Assembly (NCBI GenBank): GCA_017555205.1
Contig: JAFZGW010000033.1
Coordinates: 79,547-143,546, forward strand
DNA from: Akkermansia sp.
Lineage (GTDB): Bacteria > Verrucomicrobiota > Verrucomicrobiia > Verrucomicrobiales > Akkermansiaceae
DNA: 64,000 nt
Reading direction: 5' to 3'
Shown here: positions 9,370 through 18,418 of the stretch, piece by piece
Position numbering within the stretch: position 1 is the stretch's first letter
How the letters are laid out: the number at the start of each line of letters is the position of its first letter
Notes under the pieces: generated by a model
Databases searched by the model: none
What the model saw: only the letters and a program-made list of their open reading frames with translations
What the model was told of the DNA's origin: nothing
Position numbers and translations under genes: made by a program

Positions 9370-10200
9370 ATGCCAAAAATGCAGAACAGAAAGCGCAAGC
9401 GCAAAACCAAGAGACCGGACAACGGTGCTCTGTGGGGATTTCTGTTTCGCAATGACGCGCCCCCCAACGACATGACGCGCGGCACGCTTTACGCCCGCCC
9501 GGAAGAAGAAGATTTAGACTATGCACAAAGTTCAGGCCTGCTTGCCGAACTGTGGAACCGCTTCAATTTCTGGTCATCCATAGCAGTTATACTTTTCCTC
9601 AGCTTCATTGCGGTGCTGATGTACGGAATTGCGCTCATGTGGCAACCGCAATCGCTTAAAGATATAGCCGGAATCAATGATAAACAGGCAGCAAAAGATC
9701 TCAGTGTGCTCATCAGAAATGCAAACGGTGCCATCGTCAGCTTCACCGAAGGTGACTTGAATCGTTACCTGAGAGATACTTGCCGCATGCGCCAGACCGG
9801 CATCTTTTCCATCTTTGCGAATGCGCAAAACGTTGCCATACGGGTTCATAATGGGTACGCAGAGCTTATTATAGACCGATTGATAGGTGCAAACATTCAC
9901 CAGACAACGGCAGTTAATCTCACCTTCCAGCGCCATATCGAACACGGTCGCCCGGTCGTCACGGTGGATTTCCAAGGTGGTCCCAACCTTATGGGCAACA
10001 TGCCGAGGGGCGGGCAGATTGGTGCTGTGGGTATACCGCAAAAACACATTCAGGTCATGCAGCCCGCACTTAAAACCTTGTTGGAATGCTACCCGGATAT
10101 CGTGAATGCCACGAAACAATACGGCTATTGCCCCATCTTCGAAAAAGAAAGCCCTGAAAGCGAGGGTCGAATCACTCTCATACCATACACACCTCAATAA
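9370..10200 (+). CDS. Uncharacterised single-pass membrane protein
   Basis: I do not recognise the family. The 276-residue protein has a very basic start (KRKRKTKR at about 7-14), a cytoplasmic segment to about residue 65, one hydrophobic helix (about 70-92, SSIAVILFLSFIAVLMYGIA) and a soluble domain of about 180 residues that should face the periplasm. The domain contains VSFTEGDLNRYLRDTCRMRQ and later beta-type segments (AELIIDRL, VVTVDFQGG), reminiscent of small lipid- or polymer-binding periplasmic domains, but no family can be named. A TATAAT at 9351-9356 lies 13 bases before the ATG. It is followed at 13 bases by a lipoprotein gene and then by the acyltransferase/glycosyltransferase fusion, so an envelope role is likely. 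Confidence 0.7.
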   Translation: MPKMQNRKRKRKTKRPDNGALWGFLFRNDAPPNDMTRGTLYARPEEEDLDYAQSSGLLAELWNRFNFWSSIAVILFLSFIAVLMYGIALMWQPQSLKDIAGINDKQAAKDLSVLIRNANGAIVSFTEGDLNRYLRDTCRMRQTGIFSIFANAQNVAIRVHNGYAELIIDRLIGANIHQTTAVNLTFQRHIEHGRPVVTVDFQGGPNLMGNMPRGGQIGAVGIPQKHIQVMQPALKTLLECYPDIVNATKQYGYCPIFEKESPESEGRITLIPYTPQ

Positions 10201-10213
10201 ATACACTATAACC

Positions 10214-10612
10214 ATGAAAACACGTCACATTATCTTCAGCAGCGTTGTGCTGGGTTGTACTCTCCTGAGCTCCTGCATTTGGCAGCCCATCATTCAGAAC
10301 TTCACACGTGATCAATATCCCGGTCCGCGCCCTCCCATGGTAATTGCCGATAAAGACGGTTCCCCCGCCAGCAACAAATGGCTCAAGGTAGATGACAATA
10401 TGTTGCCTCCGTCCACTCACATTATCGGTAGCCTCGAGTATGCAGAAGACGGCCTGCCCTATGGTCTGACTTCTGAGTTCAGCAACGTGGTCATTTCTCC
10501 GTACGCACCGCATTACCAGCTCGATTACACCGGTATTGAAGTCGGCTCGAAAGTATGGGATCCCTACACCCGCAAAGCTTTCTACATTAAGCGCACCTAC
10601 ACCTTCAACTGA
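10214..10612 (+). CDS. Small uncharacterised lipoprotein
   Basis: The 132-residue protein starts MKTRHIIFSSVVLGCTLLSSC; LSSC is a lipobox with Cys21 as the lipidated residue. The frame is open further upstream, but the ATG at 10214 gives a complete signal peptide and starts 13 bases after the preceding stop. The mature part is short, rich in Pro and Tyr (PGPRPPMVIADKDG, SPYAPHYQLDYTG) and ends in a beta-type segment KAFYIKRTYTFN. No function can be assigned. It sits in an apparent envelope-biogenesis operon and its stop codon overlaps a possible extended -10 for the next gene. Confidence 0.72.
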   Translation: MKTRHIIFSSVVLGCTLLSSCIWQPIIQNFTRDQYPGPRPPMVIADKDGSPASNKWLKVDDNMLPPSTHIIGSLEYAEDGLPYGLTSEFSNVVISPYAPHYQLDYTGIEVGSKVWDPYTRKAFYIKRTYTFN

Positions 10613-10618
10613 TATAAT
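10610..10618 (+). promoter_or_regulatory. Possible extended -10 promoter before the LpxL/WaaF fusion
   Basis: TGATATAAT (TG-n-TATAAT) overlaps the preceding stop codon and ends five bases before the ATG at 10624. The -35 region is poor, so the TG extension would have to compensate. Confidence 0.4.
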
Positions 10619-10623
10619 CAGCC

Positions 10624-12513
10624 ATGAAAGATGAGCACGCTGCTCCAGCCCCCACACTATCTCAAAAGTTGGGGGCAATGGGGTACCGCACCATGAACGC
10701 GCTGCTGCGGCTGACGGACATACGCTTGGTAGCATTGTTCGGGCGGGCCATCGGCTATTTGGTATGGATGCTTTCCGCATCCCGCCGCAAAATAGTTGCC
10801 CGCAACTTACGCATAGTAGTTGACCCGACCCTCAGGGAAGATAAACTCAGCTCTATGGTAAGGCGCAACATCGTGCGCACGGTCATGAACTTGGCTTGCT
10901 CGCTCAAAACCGGTATCATGACCGACCGCGAAATGGCACGTTCCATACAAGTGGTCGGTCGAGATGGGTTCGAAAAAGCCGGGAGCGATGGACGAACAGC
11001 CATTTGTGCAGTACCACACGCAGGCAACTGGGAGATTCTGGCACGCACTCGCCCGCTCTTCCCCAAGGTAGAGCACTACGGCTGCATGTACCGCCGCCTG
11101 AGTAACCCCTTGCTGGAGAAAATTGTGTACAACACTCGCACCATGTTCGGGTGCGAAATGTTCAGTAAGGAAGACGGCCTGCGTGCCGTCTTCAAGCTTG
11201 CTCGCTCAGGCGGTCTGCTGGGTGTGCTTAGTGACCAGTTTACACAAGAGGGGCTCTTTATGCCCTACTTCGGCAAGGTAACAGGCGTGACCCCGCTACC
11301 GGCTCTCATTTACAAACGCTGCAAAGGAAAAGGACAACTCTACTCCGTTTTCACGCGTAATATATCACTGGGTAAGTGGGAGGCTATCTTAGACCGCACG
11401 ATTGACCTGCCCGAGGGGTGCGAGGAAATCGATGAAATAACCATGCAGGTCAATCTGGCCATCGAAAATTGCCAGAAGGAAAACATACTCGATGGGTTCT
11501 GGATGCACCACCGCTGGAAGAGCACTTCGGATTTCGCACCCGCAAACACATTCAGCAACGAACTGATTAAGAAGTATGCCACCCTTCCCTTCCGCATACT
11601 CATCTGCACGCCGGAGCAATTCGAGGAGGCGGCCATTTTGCTTCCCATCCTGCGCCTACTCAAGCGCAGCCGTATAGATGCCCAACTGACGATAATTTGC
11701 CCCGGAGAGCAAAAAGCTTGGTGGCAGCAATTCAGCGAAATTGTTACCCATGTCGTAACAACTGATGATACCACCGTCAAACTGTCCAAGCAATTAGCCG
11801 CAGATGAAATCTATAAAGACGGGCCGTTTGACCTGCTCTTCATGTACAGCGAAAACCGCAAAACGATGCGTGAGCTGCAATCACTTATGCCGGTTCACAT
11901 ATCCGGCTTCTGGGAGAATCCCCTCTCCCGTAAATATCGCTTCCGCTCAAGGTATAACATAGTGGCTACGCATCCTCGCACGCGTTTGGAAGACTACCAA
12001 CAAGGAATTCAACTGGTACACAAACTCACTTCAGACGAGCAGGATTTAGCGCCTATGCCGGCAACGGACGAAGCAGGCACATTTATTGCCCCCTTCTCAA
12101 CCCTTGGCAGCAGCAACAGCTGGCCCCGGGAAAACTGGGCCGAATTAGTCCGCAGACTGGGCAAGGTAAGCCTACTTGCATTCCCGGCGGATGCCGCCAA
12201 AGCAGAAAAGATGGCAACTGAATTGGGCTGCGAGCTCTGCCTGTGCAAGCCCGAAGAAATCGCCACCAAGTTGGGCTCAAACTCCACCCTGTATGCCGTA
12301 GACGGCCTATTGCCGGTTCTGGCATCCGCTACCGGTTGCCGCTGCACAGTACTGATGGCTGCCCGCGCAGCAGAGCGTTACCCGCTCAGCATTGGTTCCG
12401 GGCACCGTTATGTAAGCAACCACACGCCCTGCCACCCTTGCCATCGCAGCGATTGTGATCAGGCTACCCCCTGCACAAGCGGTATTACAGTAGACGACAT
12501 GCTGGGAGCATAA
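10624..12513 (+). CDS. Fused lipid A acyltransferase (LpxL/HtrB-like) and GT9 heptosyltransferase-like protein
   Basis: The 629-residue protein has two domains. Residues about 15-305 match the HtrB/LpxL lysophospholipid acyltransferase family: an N-terminal hydrophobic helix, then the H-x4-E catalytic motif HAGNWE (132-137) and LSDQFTQEGLFMPYFGK, a typical second block. These enzymes add secondary acyl chains to lipid A. Residues about 320-629 look like a GT9 (WaaF/heptosyltransferase) fold. It starts FRILICTPEQFEEAAILLPI, continues with IAPFSTLGSSNSWPRENWAEL, and ends in a cysteine-rich tail (HTPCHPCHRSDCDQATPC) as in WaaF-type proteins. The enzyme would act on the inner leaflet of the inner membrane on lipid A or core. 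The GT9 domain has lost some usual consensus (no clear GxxxPxKxW), so its activity is uncertain. Reading is continuous, with no frameshift between domains. Confidence 0.85.
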   Translation: MKDEHAAPAPTLSQKLGAMGYRTMNALLRLTDIRLVALFGRAIGYLVWMLSASRRKIVARNLRIVVDPTLREDKLSSMVRRNIVRTVMNLACSLKTGIMTDREMARSIQVVGRDGFEKAGSDGRTAICAVPHAGNWEILARTRPLFPKVEHYGCMYRRLSNPLLEKIVYNTRTMFGCEMFSKEDGLRAVFKLARSGGLLGVLSDQFTQEGLFMPYFGKVTGVTPLPALIYKRCKGKGQLYSVFTRNISLGKWEAILDRTIDLPEGCEEIDEITMQVNLAIENCQKENILDGFWMHHRWKSTSDFAPANTFSNELIKKYATLPFRILICTPEQFEEAAILLPILRLLKRSRIDAQLTIICPGEQKAWWQQFSEIVTHVVTTDDTTVKLSKQLAADEIYKDGPFDLLFMYSENRKTMRELQSLMPVHISGFWENPLSRKYRFRSRYNIVATHPRTRLEDYQQGIQLVHKLTSDEQDLAPMPATDEAGTFIAPFSTLGSSNSWPRENWAELVRRLGKVSLLAFPADAAKAEKMATELGCELCLCKPEEIATKLGSNSTLYAVDGLLPVLASATGCRCTVLMAARAAERYPLSIGSGHRYVSNHTPCHPCHRSDCDQATPCTSGITVDDMLGA

Positions 12514-12533
12514 CTACTTAAAAAATCCCCCCA

Positions 12534-12568
12534 AAAAAACGCCGTGCCTTAATCAGGCACGGCGTTTT
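12534..12568. terminator. Bidirectional intrinsic terminator
   Basis: GCCGTGCC (12541-12548) pairs with GGCACGGC (12556-12563), with an A tract before and a T tract after. It serves both the fusion gene (plus) and argD (minus), which converge here. Confidence 0.88.
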
Positions 12569-12593
12569 GACATTTAGAAAAGTGGTGCAAATC

Positions 12594-13832
12594 TCAGGCA
12601 AGTCCCTCAAGCACGGACTTCAGAATAGCAAGACCCTCCGCCAGAACATCTTCCGGTACGTTAAGTGCCGGGATAAGTCGCAGAGTATCCGGACCTGCCG
12701 GGCATGCAAGCAAACCGGCCTGCAAACACAGGCTGTTTACATAACCGGCGGGAGTGTTACCCTCAGGCACGTTGAAACTGCCGGCCTTCAATCCCACCCC
12801 GCGCAACAGACCGTAACCGCGCACCGTTTCAACACAGGGGAGATTCCACCCCTCCACCGTATCTTTTATCAACTTGCCAAGAGCCTTGGCTCGTGCGGAG
12901 AGGTTCTGATTAACAATTTCCGTAACAACGGCCAACGAGGTAGCACAGGCTATAGGAGTACCACCAAAGGTCGAGCCATGAGACCCCGGTCCCATAATAG
13001 AGGAAAGCTCGGTTCCCTTTTCATCCATCGCGCGATTGCTCACCCAGAAACACCCCATGGGGAAACCACCACCAATGCCTTTGGCACAAGAAACCAAATC
13101 GGGCTGCACATCGGGACAAATTGCCTGCCAGCCCATAGGAGCCCCGCAGCGCCCGAAACCGCACTGCACCTCATCGAACATAAGCAGCAAGTCATGTTCG
13201 CGGCACAAAGCAGCAGCTCCGCGCATAAACTCCTCCGTTGCAGGATTCACGCCACCCTCACCCTGTATAGCCTCAAACATAACGCCACAAGTAATCGGCG
13301 AAATCGCATTTTTCAAGCCCTCCAAATCATTAAAATCCACATATTTGAACCCTACCAAAAGCGGATCGAATTCAACCTGAATCTTAGCTTGTCCGGTAGC
13401 GGCCATTGAGCCAAGCGTACGCCCGTGGAAACTCTTATTGAAAGTAATAACTTCGTAACGCGGAGAACCATCCGCAGCAGGGCGACGATGCCCAAAACGG
13501 CGAGCCACTTTGATGATGCCGTCGTTACCCTCAGCACCGCTGTTGCAGAAGAAGATACGCCCGGGGATGCCAATCATCTTTTCAACGATAAGGCTGGCCA
13601 ACTCCTCCTGCTGCGGGATATTGTAAAGATTAGAGCAGTGCATAAGCTGCCCGGCCTGCTTGCAAAGAGCCTGCACCACAGCGGGATGGCAATGCCCTAA
13701 ACTACAGGTGGCAATACCGGCGCAGAAATCCACATATCGGCGACCTTCCGTGTCGAACAGGTAAGAGCCCTCACCCTTCGCCACCGTTATAGGGGCGCGA
13801 CCGTATGTCGGAAGTACGTGTTCTTGTATCAT
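12594..13832 (-). CDS. argD: Class III aminotransferase, acetylornithine aminotransferase-like
   Basis: The 412-residue PLP enzyme is of ArgD type and transfers the amino group between acetylornithine and 2-oxoglutarate in arginine synthesis. NSGAEGNDGIIK (about 97-108) contacts the cofactor phosphate, FHGRTLGSMAATGQ (about 135-148) is the family block, MFDEVQCGFGR (218-228) includes the PLP-pairing Asp220, and the Schiff-base Lys is K251 in SCAKGIGGGFPMG. I start at the ATG at 13832 rather than the upstream in-frame extension, because this gives the usual MIQEHVLPTYGR beginning. A G-rich GGGGGG-TAGAG stretch precedes it. Close relatives (succinylornithine or ornithine aminotransferases) cannot be excluded; no arg neighbours are present. 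Confidence 0.85.
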   Translation of the reverse strand: MIQEHVLPTYGRAPITVAKGEGSYLFDTEGRRYVDFCAGIATCSLGHCHPAVVQALCKQAGQLMHCSNLYNIPQQEELASLIVEKMIGIPGRIFFCNSGAEGNDGIIKVARRFGHRRPAADGSPRYEVITFNKSFHGRTLGSMAATGQAKIQVEFDPLLVGFKYVDFNDLEGLKNAISPITCGVMFEAIQGEGGVNPATEEFMRGAAALCREHDLLLMFDEVQCGFGRCGAPMGWQAICPDVQPDLVSCAKGIGGGFPMGCFWVSNRAMDEKGTELSSIMGPGSHGSTFGGTPIACATSLAVVTEIVNQNLSARAKALGKLIKDTVEGWNLPCVETVRGYGLLRGVGLKAGSFNVPEGNTPAGYVNSLCLQAGLLACPAGPDTLRLIPALNVPEDVLAEGLAILKSVLEGLA

Positions 13833-13880
13833 AGCAAGTTCAACTCTACCCCCCCTTGCACGCTTTGTCAATAGTAAAGC

Positions 13881-13909
13881 TTGCGAACTCGCTCAAAATC
13901 TGGTAGTAT
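13881..13909 (+). promoter_or_regulatory. Predicted leaderless promoter of pyrC
   Basis: TTGCGA (13881-13886), 17 bases, TAGTAT (13904-13909), seven bases, then the ATG at 13917. Confidence 0.6.
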
Positions 13910-13916
13910 AGCGCGC

Positions 13917-14924
13917 ATGGAGATTACGCTGAATGCACCGCTGGACATGCACCTGCACCTGCGCGATGGTGATATGCTGAAACTAGTAGCCCCGCTCTCT
14001 GCCGACTTTGCGGGGGCAGTCATCATGCCCAATCTCGTTCCTCCGGTAACAGATCCGGGAGCGATGCTCGCCTACAGTGAGCGAATAGCCGAGGCCATGG
14101 GTGAGCAAGCATTCACCCGCTACATGACCCTTTTCTTCACGGCTCAAAGTGAGCAGCAACTCACCCTGGCAACTCAAACCCCGGGATTTTTCGGCTACAA
14201 GCTCTACCCGGCCGGAATTACCACCAACAGCGAAGGCGGCGTTGCTAACCTGGCAGATGCCGACAGCACCCTGTGTATGATGCAGGAAATGGGCATTCCG
14301 TTGCTCGTTCACGGCGAAAGCCATGGGTTCGTGATGGATCGCGAACAGGAATTTCTGGCAGTTTACCGAAATCTGGCCACACGCTACCCTCGCCTGCGCA
14401 TCTGCATGGAGCACATTACCACTTCTGCCGCACTGCAACTGCTCGATGAGTTCGAAAACCTGTGCGCAACAGTCACCCTGCAGCACCTCATCATTACCCT
14501 TGATGATGTAGCAGGTGGAGCTCTGCAACCACACCTCTTCTGCAAACCCATTGCCAAACGCCCCGGCGACCGGGACGCCCTGTTGCAGGCAGCACTGAAT
14601 GCCCATCCCCGCCTGATGTTCGGCAGCGACTCAGCACCGCACCCCCGCTGCCGCAAGGAGTCCTGTGGCTGTGCGGCAGGCGTATTTACTGCACCATTAG
14701 CGCTGCCCCGCCTCGCAGCTCTTTTTGCTGAGCACGGAGCCCTCGATAAATTGCAGGATTTCGTGAGCGGCAATGCGTGCCGCATCTACAACCTTACCCC
14801 GGAGCAAAAGAAAGTCACGCTGCATGATACCCCCATGCAGGTTCCCGCCGTCTATCGTAGCTACGGACAGCAGGTAGTACCCATGTACGCCGGAGAACAA
14901 CTGAGCTGGAGCGTGAAGCACTAA
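13917..14924 (+). CDS. pyrC: Dihydroorotase, class II (PyrC)
   Basis: The 335-residue protein is of the E. coli-type dihydroorotase family, which closes carbamoyl-aspartate to dihydroorotate in pyrimidine synthesis. The zinc motif HLHLRDGD follows LDMH near residue 10, and the carboxylated Lys lies in [10 protein letters not shown] near residue 100. LVHGE and MEHITT supply further metal-binding His, and FGSDSAPH holds the catalytic Asp near residue 242. The start at 13917 is set by the family N-terminus ([16 protein letters not shown]). The frame is open upstream to a TTG that is in fact the -35 hexamer. The stop overlaps the next start (TAATG). Confidence 0.95.
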   Translation: MEITLNAPLDMHLHLRDGDMLKLVAPLSADFAGAVIMPNLVPPVTDPGAMLAYSERIAEAMGEQAFTRYMTLFFTAQSEQQLTLATQTPGFFGYKLYPAGITTNSEGGVANLADADSTLCMMQEMGIPLLVHGESHGFVMDREQEFLAVYRNLATRYPRLRICMEHITTSAALQLLDEFENLCATVTLQHLIITLDDVAGGALQPHLFCKPIAKRPGDRDALLQAALNAHPRLMFGSDSAPHPRCRKESCGCAAGVFTAPLALPRLAALFAEHGALDKLQDFVSGNACRIYNLTPEQKKVTLHDTPMQVPAVYRSYGQQVVPMYAGEQLSWSVKH

Positions 14925-15220
14925 TGCAACCCGCCTCCATACCCTCGGCAGATGATTTGCTAGCCCTCTTGGCCGAAATTGCGGCCATGCACATGCCCTA
15001 TGGTATGTATGGCCCCGCAAATTATCCCCCCGATGGCTGCCCGCTCATGGATTTACCTACCGAATATCTGGACTGGTTTTGGCAGCGAGGTTGGCCGAAA
15101 GGCAAACTCGGCCGACTTATGGAACAAACATTGCTCATAAAAAACAGCGGCCTGGACTCCCTCTTCGAGCCTTTCCGAAAGGCTGCCGGAGGTCGCCGCA
15201 AATTCCCACGAAAACGATGA
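14924..15220 (+). CDS. DUF3820-family small protein
   Basis: The 98-residue protein contains the DUF3820 pattern MPYGMYG...PLMDLPTEYLDWFWQRGWPKGKLG (about residues 26-67). The family consists of small, mostly uncharacterised proteins, some annotated as quorum-regulated virulence factors on thin evidence. A basic C-terminal tail (GGRRKFPRKR) suggests contact with nucleic acid. The start overlaps the pyrC stop by one base and the stop overlaps menA by four, so the three genes are translationally coupled. Confidence 0.8.
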   Translation: MQPASIPSADDLLALLAEIAAMHMPYGMYGPANYPPDGCPLMDLPTEYLDWFWQRGWPKGKLGRLMEQTLLIKNSGLDSLFEPFRKAAGGRRKFPRKR

Positions 15221-16134
15221 ACAAACTCAAATCCATCATTCTTGCCGCACGGCCGAAAACCCTCCCCGCCGGGATTGTCGCGGTGTGGGCCGGCTGCCTG
15301 ATAGTGTACAAATTCCAACAAACCGGTGCTTTTGCCGGTGTACAACTCAACTGGTGGCTGGCTGCGTTCACTGTATTGAGTGCCATGTGCATACAAATTG
15401 CCTGCAACTTTTTCAACGACTCTATTGACGCAGACAAACATGCCGACACCGCCCGCAGACAAGGCCCGCGCCGAATTACAGCCAGCGGCGACATGAGCTC
15501 GCGAAGCGTTAAAATATGGGGCTGCCTCTTCTTAGCCGCAGCTGCCGGTTTTTCCCTGCCGCTCATATTAGCCCAAGGCTGGCCCATACTGGCAATAGGC
15601 ATACCCAGCATGCTCTGCGCCTATTGCTATACAGGTGGACCTTGGCCACTGGCCTACAAAGGACTGGGCGAACTTTTCGTACTACTGTTCTTCGGCTTGG
15701 TTGCCGTGTGCGGCACCGTATTCGTCCAAATAGGTTGGCAGCCGGCATACCTTCCCATCTATGCCGGAGCATTCATACTGGGCATACAATGCGGACTGCT
15801 CTCATGCCTGTTAATCGAGATTAACAACATACGCGACCGAGTGGAAGACTCAGGAACCGGCAAACGAACCCTCGCTGTACGATTGGGGGACAAACGCGCC
15901 CGCGGATTGGCCATGGCCTTCCTGGTGGCTCCCTACGCCACCCTCAAACAGACGGCGTTTTTCCTGCCCAATGTAGGTTGGAACCTCTGTTGGCTGGCAA
16001 CTATTATCGTGGGAGGCATCATCATGCTGAAACTTACCCGCACGCCGGCGAACAAGAAAATGAACGTACTTCTGGGACTTTCCTCACTGCATCTCATACT
16101 GTTCCTACTGGCGCTCACTTTGGGAGCCCGGTAA
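15217..16134 (+). CDS. menA: 1,4-dihydroxy-2-naphthoate polyprenyltransferase (MenA, UbiA family)
   Basis: The 305-residue integral membrane protein has about eight or nine hydrophobic helices. UbiA-family Asp motifs are present: NFFNDSIDADKHADT (about 67-81) binds the prenyl diphosphate through magnesium, and NNIRDRVEDSGTGKRTLAVRLG (about 205-226) is the second motif, with the GKRTLAV signature of MenA. The enzyme attaches the isoprenoid tail to DHNA in menaquinone synthesis. The ATG at 15217 overlaps the previous stop as ATGA and gives the family start MNKLKSIILAARPKTLPAG. Confidence 0.93.
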   Translation: MNKLKSIILAARPKTLPAGIVAVWAGCLIVYKFQQTGAFAGVQLNWWLAAFTVLSAMCIQIACNFFNDSIDADKHADTARRQGPRRITASGDMSSRSVKIWGCLFLAAAAGFSLPLILAQGWPILAIGIPSMLCAYCYTGGPWPLAYKGLGELFVLLFFGLVAVCGTVFVQIGWQPAYLPIYAGAFILGIQCGLLSCLLIEINNIRDRVEDSGTGKRTLAVRLGDKRARGLAMAFLVAPYATLKQTAFFLPNVGWNLCWLATIIVGGIIMLKLTRTPANKKMNVLLGLSSLHLILFLLALTLGAR

Positions 16135-16159
16135 TATAATTCAACTCCGGCCCATCATC

Positions 16160-16927
16160 ATGAAACTCCGTCACATCATCAGCATGCTGTTAATAATACC
16201 GGGAGCGCTCACCCCGGCAATAGCGGCTCCTACCACTCACACCCAAGCCATCACAACGGAAGACATCAAACAAATATTGACCAAGGGCTCGGCGGAAGCA
16301 CTCAAAAAACTCATCACAAACGGAATAGACCCCAACACTCGCGTAGACAATGAAATACCGCTACTGGTAATGGCAGCCTACACCAAGCGACTGGAAATGG
16401 TCTATACATTGCTGGAAAGCGGAGCCAATCCCAATGCAGCCCAGGCTCCGGGTATTACTGCACTCTCGGTGGCAGCGGCCACTAACAATACCCACATGCT
16501 CGACCTGCTCATCAAGCATGGTGCCAACATCAACCACCAAGCCGATCTGGGAGACAGCATACTTATGCTTGCATGCTCTCAAAATGCCCTCGATGCCGTA
16601 CAGCTGTTGCTGGCAATGAAAGCCGACCCTAACCTAGCCGACAACAAGGGAATCACACCACTCATTTACAGCATAGCCCGCAGCAACGAACCCGAGGTAT
16701 TATGCTGCATGCTACTAGAACACGGTGCCGACCCGAACGCCAGAATGTTCGATGGCTCCACAGCCCTGATGGTTGCAGCAATGAACAACGATATCAACTG
16801 TGCTCAACTCTTACTCTCACACGGCGCCGATGTAGAAGTGCAAGATGCAGGGGCAAACACAGCTCTCGATTTTGCCAAAAGCCCCGAAATGCGCCAACTG
16901 CTGTTAAGTGCCGACAAAAATGACTGA
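16160..16927 (+). CDS. Secreted ankyrin-repeat protein
   Basis: The 255-residue protein begins with a signal peptide (MKLRHIISMLLIIPGALTPAIAA) and then has about six ankyrin repeats with the usual GADPN / G-x-T-A-L pattern (ESGANPNAAQAPGITALSVAA, EHGADPNARMFDGSTALMVAA). The repeats form a protein-binding solenoid, here probably periplasmic. A TATAAT at 16135-16140 overlaps the end of menA. The last eight bases overlap the start of the alkD-like gene. Confidence 0.85.
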   Translation: MKLRHIISMLLIIPGALTPAIAAPTTHTQAITTEDIKQILTKGSAEALKKLITNGIDPNTRVDNEIPLLVMAAYTKRLEMVYTLLESGANPNAAQAPGITALSVAAATNNTHMLDLLIKHGANINHQADLGDSILMLACSQNALDAVQLLLAMKADPNLADNKGITPLIYSIARSNEPEVLCCMLLEHGADPNARMFDGSTALMVAAMNNDINCAQLLLSHGADVEVQDAGANTALDFAKSPEMRQLLLSADKND

Positions 16928-17603
16928 AACGGAGCTTACCTCAACCCTTCATGAACTTGCAGACGCAAAATACAGGAACTTTGCAGCATCTCTGATTCCC
17001 GGAGAAAATGACTTACTTGGTGTACGCCTGCCGGATTTGCGCAAACTGGCGAAAAAAGCCGCCGATGACAACTGGCAGGTACTCTTCAGCAAATTGAAGA
17101 CAGAATCCACCATGGAATTAGTCATGCTGCGAGGAATGCTACCCGGATACGCCAAAAACGCGACACTTAACGAACGCTTGGCCGCGCTGACCGACTTTAT
17201 TCCGGGCATCCGCAACTGGAGTATATGCGATTCATGTTGCGCTACATACCGATTTGCGCAGGAGCACCGTACCGAAGTACTCGATTTCATTCGCCCCTAC
17301 CTGATTTCTACGCGTGAATTCGAAGCAAGATTCGGCGTGGTCATGCTCCTCAATCACTATTTACCATCGGTTGAATTCAACACCGTTATAACAAAACTGC
17401 TTCCACAAGTCACATGCAGCGCACACTACGCACAAATGGGTGTAGCTTGGTGCGCCTGCGATTTTTGCCTGCGCAACCCCGAATCTGCCAAAAAATTACT
17501 CCGCAATCTATCCCCAGCGCAGCAACTCCTTACACTCCGTAAATTAAGAGAATCCAAACATTCGGCCGCCAGGCAGATTCTTATTTCTTACAGTAATTCT
17601 TAA
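16920..17603 (+). CDS. DNA alkylation repeat protein (AlkD-like HEAT glycosylase fold)
   Basis: The protein of 227 residues (from the ATG at 16920) belongs to the AlkD/DUF1061 HEAT-repeat family that excises alkylated purines. The segments GVRLPDLRKLAKK, ELVMLRGMLPGYAK and NWSICDSCC are characteristic; AlkD uses conserved Trp, Asp and Arg residues on the concave face, and here NWSICD and REFEARFGVVMLL lie at the expected positions. A GTG at 16908 is an alternative start but lies within the ankyrin gene. Cys-rich content (SCCATYRF, WCACDFC) is notable. Substrate activity is inferred from the fold only. Confidence 0.82.
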   Translation: MTETELTSTLHELADAKYRNFAASLIPGENDLLGVRLPDLRKLAKKAADDNWQVLFSKLKTESTMELVMLRGMLPGYAKNATLNERLAALTDFIPGIRNWSICDSCCATYRFAQEHRTEVLDFIRPYLISTREFEARFGVVMLLNHYLPSVEFNTVITKLLPQVTCSAHYAQMGVAWCACDFCLRNPESAKKLLRNLSPAQQLLTLRKLRESKHSAARQILISYSNS

Positions 17604-17675
17604 TCTTTCAGTTATAATCGCTCCCGTAGTATAGACAAGTAACAAAACACCGCGACAGCCAAAGCATATTTCAGC

Positions 17676-17704
17676 TTGACAAACCATGCAAAAAAAGCTA
17701 GCAT
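17676..17704 (+). promoter_or_regulatory. Predicted leaderless promoter of the BI-1 gene
   Basis: TTGACA (17676-17681), 17 bases, TAGCAT (17699-17704), six bases, then the ATG at 17711. This is the clearest example of the leaderless arrangement in the window. Confidence 0.72.
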
Positions 17705-17710
17705 AAAGCC

Positions 17711-18412
17711 ATGCAACAAGAATACTCAACTCAAGTTCAAATGATGCAGGAGCAACTCGCAGCTCTTGCAAAAGCCTACCTCAACAAGGTATACGGGTGG
17801 ATGGCTCTTTCCATGCTTGTAACAGCCGGTTCGGCCATATTCGCCATGCAGTCTGACCAAATCCTCACATGGAGTCAAAACAACCAACTCTGGCTCCTGC
17901 TGGGCACATTCGGCATCATCCTCATTATGGCATTCTGCCGCGCCTCACTCACAGCCGGAGCTCTTTCCGTGCTCTTCATCACCTTTTCCGCCTTGGAGGG
18001 CTTGGCACTCGGGCCCATCCTCTGCATGTATACAACTCAATCCCTCGGGCTTACATTCGCCTGCACAGCCGGTATGTTCGGAGCCATGGCGCTCTACGGT
18101 GCTGTAACAAAGCGTAACCTCAGCGGCATGGGTCGTACGCTCATGATGCTGCTTTTCGGCTTAATTATTGCCGGCATTGCTAATATCTTCTTCGGTAGCA
18201 GCACAGCCGACCTCGTCATCTCCGGCATCGGTGTCGTCGTGTTTGCTCTTTTCACTGCGTACGACACACAGCGATTGCTGGCAGAAGGTGCATACCTTGT
18301 CGATACCGACGCCCGCAGCAAGGGGGCAATCATGGGGGCTGTACAGCTCTACCTCGATTTCCTCAACCTCTTCCTCTACCTGCTGCGTTTCTTGGGTGCA
18401 GCCCGCGATTAA
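17711..18412 (+). CDS. Bax inhibitor-1/YccA-family membrane protein
   Basis: The 233-residue protein has about seven transmembrane helices and belongs to the BI-1 (TMBIM/YccA) family. It includes VYGWMALSMLVTAGSA in helix 1 and the C-terminal TAYDTQRL followed by AVQLYLDFLNLFLYLLRFLG, both typical of the family; conserved Asp residues in the last helices gate ion leak in bacterial homologues. Bacterial members are proposed calcium channels or modulators of membrane protease FtsH. The gene is six bases upstream of the Jag-like gene, so they probably share a transcript. Confidence 0.92.
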   Translation: MQQEYSTQVQMMQEQLAALAKAYLNKVYGWMALSMLVTAGSAIFAMQSDQILTWSQNNQLWLLLGTFGIILIMAFCRASLTAGALSVLFITFSALEGLALGPILCMYTTQSLGLTFACTAGMFGAMALYGAVTKRNLSGMGRTLMMLLFGLIIAGIANIFFGSSTADLVISGIGVVVFALFTAYDTQRLLAEGAYLVDTDARSKGAIMGAVQLYLDFLNLFLYLLRFLGAARD

Positions 18413-18418
18413 GCAGCC

